Shown here: piece by piece, positions 1 to 7,394 of the stretch
Layout of the letters: the number at the start of each line of letters is the position of its first letter
How positions within the stretch are numbered: the first letter of the stretch is position 1
Source of the DNA: Candidatus Cloacimonetes bacterium HGW-Cloacimonetes-3
Lineage (GTDB): Bacteria; Cloacimonadota; Cloacimonadia; Cloacimonadales; Cloacimonadaceae
Assembly (NCBI GenBank): GCA_002840645.1
Contig: PHBO01000002.1
Location: 62,001-126,000, forward strand
Reading direction: 5' to 3'
DNA: 64,000 bases
Notes under the pieces: model-generated
Database searches by the model: none
The model's input: only the letters and a program-made list of their open reading frames with translations
Told to the model about the DNA's origin: nothing
Program-made: the position numbers and the translations under genes

Positions 1-503
1 TGCTGCGTGAAGGATTGGACTTACCGGAAGTATCTCTTGTAGCGATTCTGGATGCGGATAAAACAGGCTTCCTGCGTTCAGCGCGGTCGCTTATACAAAT
101 CTCCGGTCGTGCAGCCCGTAATGTGGATGGAAAAGTGATTTTCTATGCCGATGAGATTACCGACGCCATGCAAAAAGCAATCAGCGAGACGAATCGCAGG
201 CGTGTGAAGCAAGTAGCATACAACATAGCTAATAACATTACTCCTCAGACGATTATGAAGACTTTAGAGCAGATAATGCAATCCACCTCAATTGCCGAAG
301 GCTATGACAAAATTGACAGCGCAGAAAAGCCCTCAGCGAAGCCTTCCAAGCAGGAGTTTATGGAATACCTGGAGCTGGATAGCAAAGAGAAAGTTATCGA
401 ATTGCTTACCAAGGAAATGAATAAAGCAGCCACAAATCTCGATTTTGAACGTGCTGCCGAGCTAAGAGACCGTATCTGGGAGATGCGCGCAGGCAGTAAT
501 TGA
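1..503 (+). CDS. uvrB: UvrB, excinuclease ABC subunit B (3' end only)
   Basis: This is the C-terminal ~167 residues of UvrB, the helicase-like damage-verification subunit of UvrABC nucleotide excision repair. The reading frame is open from base 3, so the true start lies left of the window. Visible are the end of the second RecA-like helicase domain, with motif VI (ISGRAARN) inside a stretch typical of UvrB (VAILDADKTGFLRS just upstream), and then the C-terminal UVR motif (about the last 35 residues, ELLTKEMNKAATNLDFERA), which binds UvrC. A Lys/Glu-rich linker separates the two. The gene ends at TGA 501-503 and converges on the PEPCK-like gene. The family assignment is secure. Nothing can be said about its promoter or N-terminus. 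Confidence 0.96.
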   Translation, partial: LREGLDLPEVSLVAILDADKTGFLRSARSLIQISGRAARNVDGKVIFYADEITDAMQKAISETNRRRVKQVAYNIANNITPQTIMKTLEQIMQSTSIAEGYDKIDSAEKPSAKPSKQEFMEYLELDSKEKVIELLTKEMNKAATNLDFERAAELRDRIWEMRAGSN

Positions 504-807
504 TCCACTTCCTGCTTCTCAATTCTTCACTCAATTGATTGCAGACACCCCTTGAAATGCGGTTGTACTACCCACTTATGCCTATGTTTAGCACCGCTTG
601 GTTATCTTGCCCATCTCTTTAGCACATCCCCTACCGCGTTAGGGTAGATGCAAAGAGGCTGCCCGGAGGCGCGAAAGAGATTAAGTAAGGAAGCTTTGAG
701 AAGCAAGCATGACCGGATCGAGCACTTTATCTGCGCTAAGCAAGCATGGTGCAACAAAGCGGGATAAATAATCCCGCTTCATTACAGATAGTGAGTTCTT
801 GAGTTAC
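504..807. other. Intergenic region between convergent uvrB and PEPCK-like gene
   Basis: About 300 bases with no credible coding region. It contains the terminator-like hairpin annotated at 757-779 and a short imperfect hairpin near 627-650 (ctacc...ggtag). I see nothing else. Confidence 0.6.
757..779 (-). terminator. Terminator-like hairpin downstream of the PEPCK-like gene
   Basis: Perfect 9-bp arms AAGCGGGAT / ATCCCGCTT (757-765 and 771-779) enclose a 5-base loop. On the minus strand the stem is followed by TGTTG, a weak U-run, so it probably ends transcription of the 7156-to-808 cluster. It may also serve the converging uvrB. Confidence 0.55.
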
Positions 808-2535
808 TTACTTAATGTTTAAGGATTCCACCAGCTTAGTCTGAGTTTCGGGCTTTTCTTTCAGATCGCTGCTCATTAAGAAATCTTTACGTTGCTGGAA
901 TCTGTCTTTCAACATGGTGATGTAGTTATCTTTATTACCACGTGTTTCGGGATTGTACTTGTCATAGAATCCCGGCAAAATGGCTTCGATGGATTCACGG
1001 GTAGGGATCATAGCTCCCGGCAGGGCAGACCATGGTTCCCACGTGAGCTGATCTGTAAGCAGGGCAGTTTGAAGAGTAAGAGAAGTTTTTAACGGAATTG
1101 CTTCCAGAATATCGTCCGATTCCTTCCAGTAACCGCGGGAATTGAAGCAATAGAAATCTGCTCCGTTATCAGCTACCGCAAGGAAGGCATCCACATCTCG
1201 ATACAACTCATACACCCGGAAAGGATTGGCAAAAGGTTCGAACACAAGCTTATTCAGCTCTTCTTCTTTCACATTCTCGGCGCGGTTGCGCTGGGTCATT
1301 AAAGCTGCACCCATGGCGATGGCAAGGTGTTTATCGGTGCATTTGATCACGGGAGGTAGCACGGAATCCTTCATCAGCCATACCAAAGCCTTCGGGAATG
1401 CGCAATGATTCACATATTCACCCAGCAGACCGCGGTCTAACAATGCGCGTCCATTGGAATTGCGCAAATCCTGACCCACGGGGATACGCTTACCATCTAT
1501 TTCCAGAGTAGCGTGATTCATAAGAGCCAGGGCGTATTTCCAATCGGGATGATCGATGGGACGGCTATCTGTTTTATCGAACAGCGTCGGCTCCCACGCA
1601 CGGCAAATCTTGTTTTCCAAATCAATCTGGAAGGCATCATCATGCAATACCACTTTGGAAAACCCACGGGGCAATGTGCCGGCATTGTCAGCATTATTCG
1701 TGTGGCTGGATTTGCCTGTGCCGGAGAGTCCGTAGAAGGCTATTGAGCGAACACCAAGCTTGTGGTACTTAGCGTCTTCGCAGGTGCCGAAATCTATCTC
1801 TTTAATTCCACCATGGCAAGCAGCCATACCGATGCGAATACCGGAAGTCCATGCCAGAGTTAGGGTGCCTTTTTTACGTTCGCCGAAATAGCGCATACCA
1901 AGATTCACAATCACATTGTGTTTTTCGTCCACTAAAGCAAGCTGGGGGGCACCTACATTGTTGTAGAAAGTGTCATCACAAGTCCATTCGTTGAAGGCGA
2001 TTAGGATGATATCCTGAATGGGAAGCTTGGGACTTGCGTTGTATTGCTCTTTAAGCTGGTCAAAAGGAGTAAAATTCAGCAGCCAATTATACAGGTTTGC
2101 AGCATCGCTCTCGGTAGTGATGAATGTAGCTTTCAGCATGAGGTCTTTATCCATACCAAGAATAGCTTCTGCTTTAATCAACGGATATTGCTGCATTTGC
2201 CATACTGCTTCACGGAAATCACCTTCCAGCTTATTCTTCTGGGAAGAATTGAGATGATGATAAAAACGGCGGGCTTTTGCTGTTCTACCGATGATATTGC
2301 CATGGCAGTCATTCAAAACCTTGGCATCGGCAGGGAGATTGTGTAACTTGGCAAACTCGGGGTAAATAGGCAAATCTGTCATGCCCACCCCTGCTTGTTT
2401 CTTTGCCAGTTCATATGCTTCACTGATGTTCACGGTGCGAACCATGTGGTTGTTCATCAGGGTTTCGGCGATTGCGCGAATAGGAGACATATCCTTTAGG
2501 TTAGAATAGTACTCCGCACTGTGCTTGCTTGCCAT
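808..2535 (-). CDS. Phosphoenolpyruvate carboxykinase (ATP-type)-like protein, divergent
   Basis: This 575-residue protein has landmarks of ATP-dependent PEPCK, which interconverts oxaloacetate + ATP with PEP + CO2 + ADP in the cytoplasm. They are, in order: a possible counterpart of the substrate loop (GNIIGRTAKAR, cf. TGRSPKDK), a YFGERKKG segment matching the metal/substrate-binding YAGEMKKG followed by a conserved His (AACHGG), the P-loop FYGLSGTGKSSH, and an HDDAF kinase-2 motif. It is clearly divergent: the loops around the P-loop and the C-terminal third do not look like the E. coli enzyme. A PEPCK-fold kinase of another specificity, or a DUF4914-type relative, is possible. It lies 37 bp downstream of the serine palmitoyltransferase gene on the same strand. 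The start ATG is preceded by a GGAGG-type ribosome site. Confidence 0.7.
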   Translation of the reverse strand: MASKHSAEYYSNLKDMSPIRAIAETLMNNHMVRTVNISEAYELAKKQAGVGMTDLPIYPEFAKLHNLPADAKVLNDCHGNIIGRTAKARRFYHHLNSSQKNKLEGDFREAVWQMQQYPLIKAEAILGMDKDLMLKATFITTESDAANLYNWLLNFTPFDQLKEQYNASPKLPIQDIILIAFNEWTCDDTFYNNVGAPQLALVDEKHNVIVNLGMRYFGERKKGTLTLAWTSGIRIGMAACHGGIKEIDFGTCEDAKYHKLGVRSIAFYGLSGTGKSSHTNNADNAGTLPRGFSKVVLHDDAFQIDLENKICRAWEPTLFDKTDSRPIDHPDWKYALALMNHATLEIDGKRIPVGQDLRNSNGRALLDRGLLGEYVNHCAFPKALVWLMKDSVLPPVIKCTDKHLAIAMGAALMTQRNRAENVKEEELNKLVFEPFANPFRVYELYRDVDAFLAVADNGADFYCFNSRGYWKESDDILEAIPLKTSLTLQTALLTDQLTWEPWSALPGAMIPTRESIEAILPGFYDKYNPETRGNKDNYITMLKDRFQQRKDFLMSSDLKEKPETQTKLVESLNIK

Positions 2536-2572
2536 TATTCCTCCATTGTGTCTTTATTATTATAGCTCTGTA

Positions 2573-3751
2573 TTAAATGATGTGAAGTTCTTTACCGATG
2601 ATGCGGAACTTATCCAGTGCCATGTCCAATTGTGCCCTGGTATGTGTAGCCATGAAAGAACAGCGGATCAGACATGAGTTTGGCGGTACTGCGGGGGGAA
2701 CAACTGGGTTTATAAACACACCCTCTTCGTCCAGCCTTTTCCACATCTGGAAAGCAGTCATCATTTGTCCCACATGCAATGGAATAACAGGGGTACAAGA
2801 ATCACCGGTGTTATATCCCATCGCTTTGAATTCAGAAAGCATGTAATGAGTATTATCCCAAAGTTTTTCCATTCTTTCCGGTTCTTCTTTCATTATCTTC
2901 AAGGCTTCCAGCACACTGGCAGTTGAGGCAGGGGGCAGAGAAGCGGAAAAGATCAATGCGCGGGATTTATGCTTCAGGTAGTGGATAAGCGTTTCATTGG
3001 CAGCAATAAAACCACCTACGGAAGCAAGGGATTTGCTGAAGGTACCCATGATTAGGTCAGTTTCTGCATTTAATCCGAAATGCTCGACTGCGCCAGCCCC
3101 AGTAGCACCCAGTACGCCTAAAGAATGAGCCTCATCTACCATCAACCCTGCGTCATATTTCTTTGCTAAAAGGACGATTTCAGGTAGCTTAGCGATATCC
3201 CCCTCCATAGAAAAGACCCCATCCACTACTATCAGACTCTTCTTGCCATGAATTTTCTGAAGTACTTGTTCCAGGGACTTCATATCATTGTGATTATAGC
3301 GCAGCATTGTGCCCTCAGATAGCAGGCAACCGTCGATTATAGATGCGTGATCGTACTTGTCTGTAACTATGTACTCATTCTTGTTCACCATCGCAGAAAT
3401 ACACCCTACATTAGCCTGATAGCCAGTGGGGTATGCAAGGGCAGCCTCTTTGCCTACTAATTTGGCAAGCTCTGATTCCAGCTCGATGTGGATATCAAGG
3501 GTGCCGTTAAGAAAACGGCTTCCTGCACAGCCACTGCCATACTTTTCAGTTGCTTTGATGGAAGCTTCTTTAACTCTGGGATGAGTAGTTAATCCCAGAT
3601 AGCTGTTCGAGCCCATCATCAGCATCTTTTTGCCGTCACAAATAACTTCTGTGTCCTGTTCTGAGCTTATAACCCTGAAATAGGGATAATAACCCGTAGC
3701 CATAGCTTTGCGGGCGTCTGTGAAGTTGTAACACTTATCCAAGATACTCAT
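2573..3751 (-). CDS. spt: Serine palmitoyltransferase (alpha-oxoamine synthase)
   Basis: A PLP-dependent alpha-oxoamine synthase (392 residues, full family length) that should condense L-serine with a long-chain acyl-CoA or acyl-ACP to 3-ketosphinganine, the committed step of sphingolipid synthesis. Residues in order: GSNSYLGL near 47, YGSGCAGSRFLNGT at 71-84, the PLP-stacking His in DHASIIDG (about 135), VDEAHSLG (205-212) with the PLP-binding Asp, and the Schiff-base Lys240 in GTFSKSLAS. The motif wording and the C-terminal segment (FINPVVPPAVPP, FMATHT) match the Bacteroides serine palmitoyltransferase subgroup better than KBL or BioF. A distinct KBL-type paralogue is at 14916-16106. It is 12 bp downstream of the AI-2E-family gene, so probably co-transcribed. 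BioF or another oxoamine synthase is the main alternative. Confidence 0.85.
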   Translation of the reverse strand: MSILDKCYNFTDARKAMATGYYPYFRVISSEQDTEVICDGKKMLMMGSNSYLGLTTHPRVKEASIKATEKYGSGCAGSRFLNGTLDIHIELESELAKLVGKEAALAYPTGYQANVGCISAMVNKNEYIVTDKYDHASIIDGCLLSEGTMLRYNHNDMKSLEQVLQKIHGKKSLIVVDGVFSMEGDIAKLPEIVLLAKKYDAGLMVDEAHSLGVLGATGAGAVEHFGLNAETDLIMGTFSKSLASVGGFIAANETLIHYLKHKSRALIFSASLPPASTASVLEALKIMKEEPERMEKLWDNTHYMLSEFKAMGYNTGDSCTPVIPLHVGQMMTAFQMWKRLDEEGVFINPVVPPAVPPNSCLIRCSFMATHTRAQLDMALDKFRIIGKELHII

Positions 3752-3763
3752 GGATTCCTCATT

Positions 3764-4825
3764 CTATATTATTCGAAAGTCTTTTAGATTAATGTAAAGC
3801 ACTTTTACCAGGCTGTAGGTTATATACACCATTGGTACAGATATCAGCATCCACAGTATGCCCCCATACCAGCCTCCGGCAATAACAGTTAACAACACTA
3901 ACAGGGGATGCATACTGATTGTTCCGCCCACAACCAAGGGGTAAACAAGATTATTATCAATCACTTGAACTATATACATAGCCAAAGCAGCATAAACTAT
4001 CATGATAAGCGGTCCGCCATTGATAAGAACCGTAAGCACTGCCAAAGCTCCGCCCATGAAAGGTCCGAAATATGGAATGATATTGGCTACTCCGGCAGTG
4101 GCACCAATTAGCACCGGATTGCGTACACCTACAATACCAAGGGCAATTGAAGCCATAAATCCAACGGCAATAACTTCAAACAGGATTGCGCGCAAAAAAG
4201 TACCTACGTTTGTGTCGAACTTTCTTAAGAGGATGAAGCATAGTTCGAAATAGCGGTTAGAGGAAAGCTCCAAAGCGGCTTTGCGAAGCTTATATTTGTC
4301 TTTCAGCATGAAGAAGCTTAGAAGTGGTATGGTGGCAATCAGGGACAATGTTGAGAGGATGTTTTGGTAGTTATCCATCAATAATTTAGGGATGCCGGCT
4401 AAGGTGGAATTGGCATTATCCAGAATTTCAATCATTTTTGGAGCTAACGCAAGCCCCGGGATTTGAGTATCAAGATTCTGCATAAACTCGTAAACCCCAT
4501 TAATAAAAGGAATTGTTACAATGTACTGCCCACTAAGATGTTGTCCTGATTTAAACAGATCGAATAGATAATTCCCCTGCCTAATCAAATCCGGTACGAA
4601 GCGTGCTGTAACCCATGTAAAGAAACCCAAGATAACAAGATAGACTCCCACAACGCTTAGCCAACGGGGTACTCTTCTTCTTTCAAACCATGAAACAAAG
4701 GGATCCAGGATATACGAAAAGACCATAGCGTAAACCAGGTTGGCAAAAATCCAACGATAAAAGAAAGCTCCCATCACGAGGAGAATGATTAGGAGAATAT
4801 AGAATAACAGCTTAGTCCAATTCAT
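3764..4825 (-). CDS. AI-2E-family transporter (PerM/YdiK-like permease)
   Basis: A 353-residue inner-membrane protein of the AI-2E/PerM (UPF0118) family, whose members export small molecules or ions; some are Na+/H+ antiporters. About seven or eight membrane segments are visible: two at the N-terminus (residues ~5-40, VFSYILDPFVSWFERRR loop, then ~55-80), a long soluble stretch (90-150), and a C-terminal block. The C-terminal block carries the family hallmarks IPYFGPFMGG and VIDNNLVYPLVVGG with TISMHPLLVLL. The gene sits between the cNMP-binding protein (5 bp away) and serine palmitoyltransferase (12 bp away) in the same operon. The substrate cannot be read from the sequence. Confidence 0.9.
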   Translation of the reverse strand: MNWTKLLFYILLIILLVMGAFFYRWIFANLVYAMVFSYILDPFVSWFERRRVPRWLSVVGVYLVILGFFTWVTARFVPDLIRQGNYLFDLFKSGQHLSGQYIVTIPFINGVYEFMQNLDTQIPGLALAPKMIEILDNANSTLAGIPKLLMDNYQNILSTLSLIATIPLLSFFMLKDKYKLRKAALELSSNRYFELCFILLRKFDTNVGTFLRAILFEVIAVGFMASIALGIVGVRNPVLIGATAGVANIIPYFGPFMGGALAVLTVLINGGPLIMIVYAALAMYIVQVIDNNLVYPLVVGGTISMHPLLVLLTVIAGGWYGGILWMLISVPMVYITYSLVKVLYINLKDFRII

Positions 4826-4830
4826 AGGCT

Positions 4831-5367
4831 TTACCTTAGCTCAGGAACTCCCAGAGTAGATTGCTTCTGGTTATCAGCAAGGTTTACGGCAGGGGGCTGC
4901 TCACATAATTGAAATATATACTTACTAAAAGATTCACAAATTGCGGATAAGATAGTTACACCCATATGGGGGTTTTTGTTGATGAGATCAAGAAAATCAA
5001 ACCGAGATACAGCAATAGCTTGAACATCAGTTAATGCCCTTGCAGAACTGCTGCGGATGTTTTCATGGAACATGTCAATAATCCCAATCCATTGGTTCTT
5101 AGTCAGTACGCTGTGCCCACTGGGATGAGCAGTTCCAAGAACCTCAATTTCGCCATGTTCGATAAAGAAAATCATCTCAAGTGGGTAATCTCTGTCAAAA
5201 AGCATTTCACCTGCTTTGAAACTTCTTTTGTGCAAGTGGTTACTAAGCAGATAAAGCTCGAAAGAACTAAGCTTTTTGAAGATGGAAAACCTGCGCAGAG
5301 CGGCGTTTTTGTCCGGTTTATGTAGCTGGGTTTTTAACCAGCGGATTATCAATTTTAACATCATCAC
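4831..5367 (-). CDS. Cyclic nucleotide-binding domain protein without DNA-binding domain
   Basis: A 178-residue protein consisting almost entirely of one cNMP-binding beta-barrel (residues ~25-150: FSIFKKLSSFELYLLSNHL, GEMLFDRDYPLEMIFFIEHGEIEV). No helix-turn-helix follows, unlike CRP/FNR, so it is likely a stand-alone sensor or regulatory partner. The phosphate-binding cassette is not the canonical GE(I/L)ALL...RSA. The aligned region reads WIGIIDMFHENIRSSSARAL, so nucleotide binding is uncertain. Its start overlaps the pcm stop by 4 bases (ATGA-type coupling). The window also encodes a class III cyclase (17852-19711), which could in principle supply the ligand; that link is inference only. 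Confidence 0.8.
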   Translation of the reverse strand: MMMLKLIIRWLKTQLHKPDKNAALRRFSIFKKLSSFELYLLSNHLHKRSFKAGEMLFDRDYPLEMIFFIEHGEIEVLGTAHPSGHSVLTKNQWIGIIDMFHENIRSSSARALTDVQAIAVSRFDFLDLINKNPHMGVTILSAICESFSKYIFQLCEQPPAVNLADNQKQSTLGVPELR

Positions 5368-6017
5368 CTCGACATGGATTCTTCATTCACCAATGGGACA
5401 AATGAACAAGCACCGCTTTTTGTAATCACAATTTCGCTATTAATCCTACGGATTATGTGCAGTATTTGCGAGCTGGTGGCACCCACCGGGATAAGCATAA
5501 TCCCACCCTCGGCAATTTGATCAACTAAACGCTCAGGAATGCTTTCTGCTCCGGCTGATACGATAATCTTCTGGAAAGACTTGTGGGCGGGATAGGCTTT
5601 TTGCCAACCTGTGTTGCCATCCCCTATCCTAAAGTAGATATTTCTGTATCCTGCTTGTCGCAGTACTTTCTGGGCGGATAGGGACAATCCCTCTATTCGT
5701 TCCACACTGCAAACTTCACCTGCTATTTCGGCAAGCAATGCACATTGATAACCGCTTCCGGTTCCGATGTCAAGCACGATATCGGTTTTCTTTATCTCCA
5801 ATAATTGCAGCATAATAGCGATCATAAGAGGTTGGGAAATAGTTTGATTATGCAAAATTGGAAGAGGTTGGTTGCGATATGCATAGTCACGGTATTCGGG
5901 CAGGACATAATCCTCCCTCGGAACAGCTAAAAAAGCATCTAATACGGCATTATCATTTATGCCTGCCAGTTTCAGTTCTTTTACCATAACCTGTCTTTGG
6001 TCTTCGTAGCGCATCAA
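5364..6017 (-). CDS. pcm: Protein-L-isoaspartate O-methyltransferase
   Basis: A 217-residue cytoplasmic SAM-dependent methyltransferase that repairs isoaspartyl residues in damaged proteins. Visible landmarks: N-terminal DAFLAVPREDYVLPEY, the substrate-loop segment NQTISQPLMIAIML (residues ~57-70), SAM motif I VLDIGTGSGYQCALLAEIAG (~80-99) and the post-motif acidic residue in SVERIEGL. The C-terminal motif EGGIMLIPVG is also present. The start codon overlaps the surE stop by 4 bases, so the two are translationally coupled. The surE-pcm pairing is a well-known conserved arrangement for stress survival in stationary phase. Confidence 0.95.
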   Translation of the reverse strand: MMRYEDQRQVMVKELKLAGINDNAVLDAFLAVPREDYVLPEYRDYAYRNQPLPILHNQTISQPLMIAIMLQLLEIKKTDIVLDIGTGSGYQCALLAEIAGEVCSVERIEGLSLSAQKVLRQAGYRNIYFRIGDGNTGWQKAYPAHKSFQKIIVSAGAESIPERLVDQIAEGGIMLIPVGATSSQILHIIRRINSEIVITKSGACSFVPLVNEESMSR

Positions 6018-6784
6018 CTCTCCAGATGGAGCATGTGATTTGTTTCCAGCCAGTCTAATATAGCGGGGTAGGCATCCCCATCCGTAAGATCAAATCCCAA
6101 GGGAGTAATCGAAATAAAACCTTCCGAAACTGCTTCAGCATCCGTTCCTCGCTCGATATCCCAAACCGGCATATCACCACCCACTCTATAGCTAAAATCA
6201 TTACCAAGTTCTTCAATAACCTTGATAAAATTATAGTACTTACGATGCCCGGTTTTGGTAAGCCTGATACCCTTTACCGCTTCAAAATCGATGTTTGGGA
6301 CGTTGATATTCAGAACTCCATGTGATTTAGCCAATTGGTCAATACCCATTTCCAGCATTCTGCACATCCATTTGGCAGCTACTTCAAACTTTTGCTCGCT
6401 ATACGAATTAATAGAGATAGCGATAGCACGCATTCCCATTAATGAAGCTTCCACGGCAGCAGCAACGGTTCCGGAATACAGTACGTCTTCACCCATATTT
6501 TGCCCTGCATTGATGCCAGAAATTACCAAATCTACTGGTTCAGTGATAATCTTTTGCAAAGCTATAACGGTGCAATCAACGGGTGTGCCGCTAACTGAAT
6601 ACTCATAATCGGCAATTTTTTTTACGTGGATATCTGTGCGTAAACTAAGTGAATGAGATGCTGCGCTACGTTCCCTGTCCGGGGCGATAATGGTAAGCTT
6701 GTGCCCGGCAGCCTTAAGCTCTGCAGCCAAAGCTCTTATACCCGGAGCAAAGATGCCATCGTCATTAGTTAGTAATATATTCAA
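6014..6784 (-). CDS. surE: 5'/3'-nucleotidase SurE
   Basis: A metal-dependent nucleotidase/exopolyphosphatase of normal family length (256 residues). It shows the N-terminal metal-binding NDDGIFAPGI (Asp8, Asp9), the Ser in ERSAASHSLSL, SGTPVDC, and the metal-binding Asn in VISGINAGQNMGEDVLYSGT. It acts on nucleoside 5'/3'-monophosphates in the cytoplasm. It is followed by pcm with a 4-base overlap and preceded 18 bases upstream by a small membrane protein, all on the minus strand. The ATG at 6784 begins directly with MNILLTNDDG, the expected SurE N-terminus, so the start is secure. Confidence 0.96.
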   Translation of the reverse strand: MNILLTNDDGIFAPGIRALAAELKAAGHKLTIIAPDRERSAASHSLSLRTDIHVKKIADYEYSVSGTPVDCTVIALQKIITEPVDLVISGINAGQNMGEDVLYSGTVAAAVEASLMGMRAIAISINSYSEQKFEVAAKWMCRMLEMGIDQLAKSHGVLNINVPNIDFEAVKGIRLTKTGHRKYYNFIKVIEELGNDFSYRVGGDMPVWDIERGTDAEAVSEGFISITPLGFDLTDGDAYPAILDWLETNHMLHLES

Positions 6785-6802
6785 AACTCTTTTTTGCTCC
6801 TT

Positions 6803-7156
6803 TTATGGTGCTAAATAGTAATAGTTCATGTAAAATAATACAAACGCCATCACACCGATTAATATCAGGAATAATAACCAGTTGTGACGTATCAACTTGA
6901 CAAACCAATTCCTGTGCCTTCTCCGTTGAGGTATTGCTATCTTCTTCTTGAATATCAATCTGCTTAAGAAAGGTCGCCTTGTTTTTGCGTGAATACGCAA
7001 GCTGTGCAGTTCGGGAGATAACCACACTATTTTATCATCCTCATTCATATAAGGCTTGTACCCCATAGAGGCATAAAATTCCTTTTGGGCATCGCTGAAG
7101 CTGTCAATACCTTGTGGATCAAGCTCTTCCACTATTATGGTTCTACGTTTTGGCAT
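6803..7156 (-). CDS. Small single-pass membrane protein of unknown function
   Basis: A 117-residue protein that I do not recognise. The N-terminal ~55 residues are soluble and acidic (IIVEELDPQGIDSFSDAQKE, then MGYKPYMNEDDKIVWLSPE). They are followed by a very basic stretch (KKKIAIPQRRRHRNW) and one C-terminal membrane helix (about residues 92-113, WLLFLILIGVMAFVLFY). The positive-inside rule would place the acidic head in the cytoplasm with the tail end outside. A ribosome site GAGGAT lies 6 bases before ATG 7156. It is the first gene of the cluster running to 808, 18 bp upstream of surE, which supports it being a real gene. Confidence 0.7.
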   Translation of the reverse strand: MPKRRTIIVEELDPQGIDSFSDAQKEFYASMGYKPYMNEDDKIVWLSPELHSLRIHAKTRRPFLSRLIFKKKIAIPQRRRHRNWFVKLIRHNWLLFLILIGVMAFVLFYMNYYYLAP

Positions 7157-7234
7157 AATATTATCCTCATCTGAGAATAGGATTTAAAACAAATAATTCT
7201 GTCAAGCAGAAAGTGCTTGTTTCTTGCTTCTTAA

Positions 7235-7293
7235 CCTCTATTAAACCTCACCTAAACCCCTCTTTGTGGGGTCAAGGTGGGGTTTGATAGGGG
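7235..7293. repeat. Long imperfect palindrome (intergenic)
   Basis: Arms 7235-7260 and 7268-7293 pair over 26 positions with only two mismatches and three G-T pairs around a 7-base loop. The core is AACCTCACCT...AGGTGGGGTT. No run of T follows, so it is not a normal intrinsic terminator. It lies between the aldehyde oxidoreductase gene and the small membrane protein gene, both on the minus strand. It resembles the palindromic elements elsewhere in this window in kind but not in sequence. Confidence 0.6.
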
Positions 7294-7394
7294 AATGCTC
7301 GCATGGGTAATGCTGGAAAGCTCCATATTACAAGCAGTTACTATCTCATACTGAATGTGTAGTTAAGAGTAGTGGGAATCGATGTATCTTAGGG

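Noticed and set aside
3764-4825. Quorum-sensing AI-2 exporter as the function of the AI-2E-family gene
   Set aside because: The family name is historical and many members carry ions or other solutes; no luxS or lsr genes are nearby.
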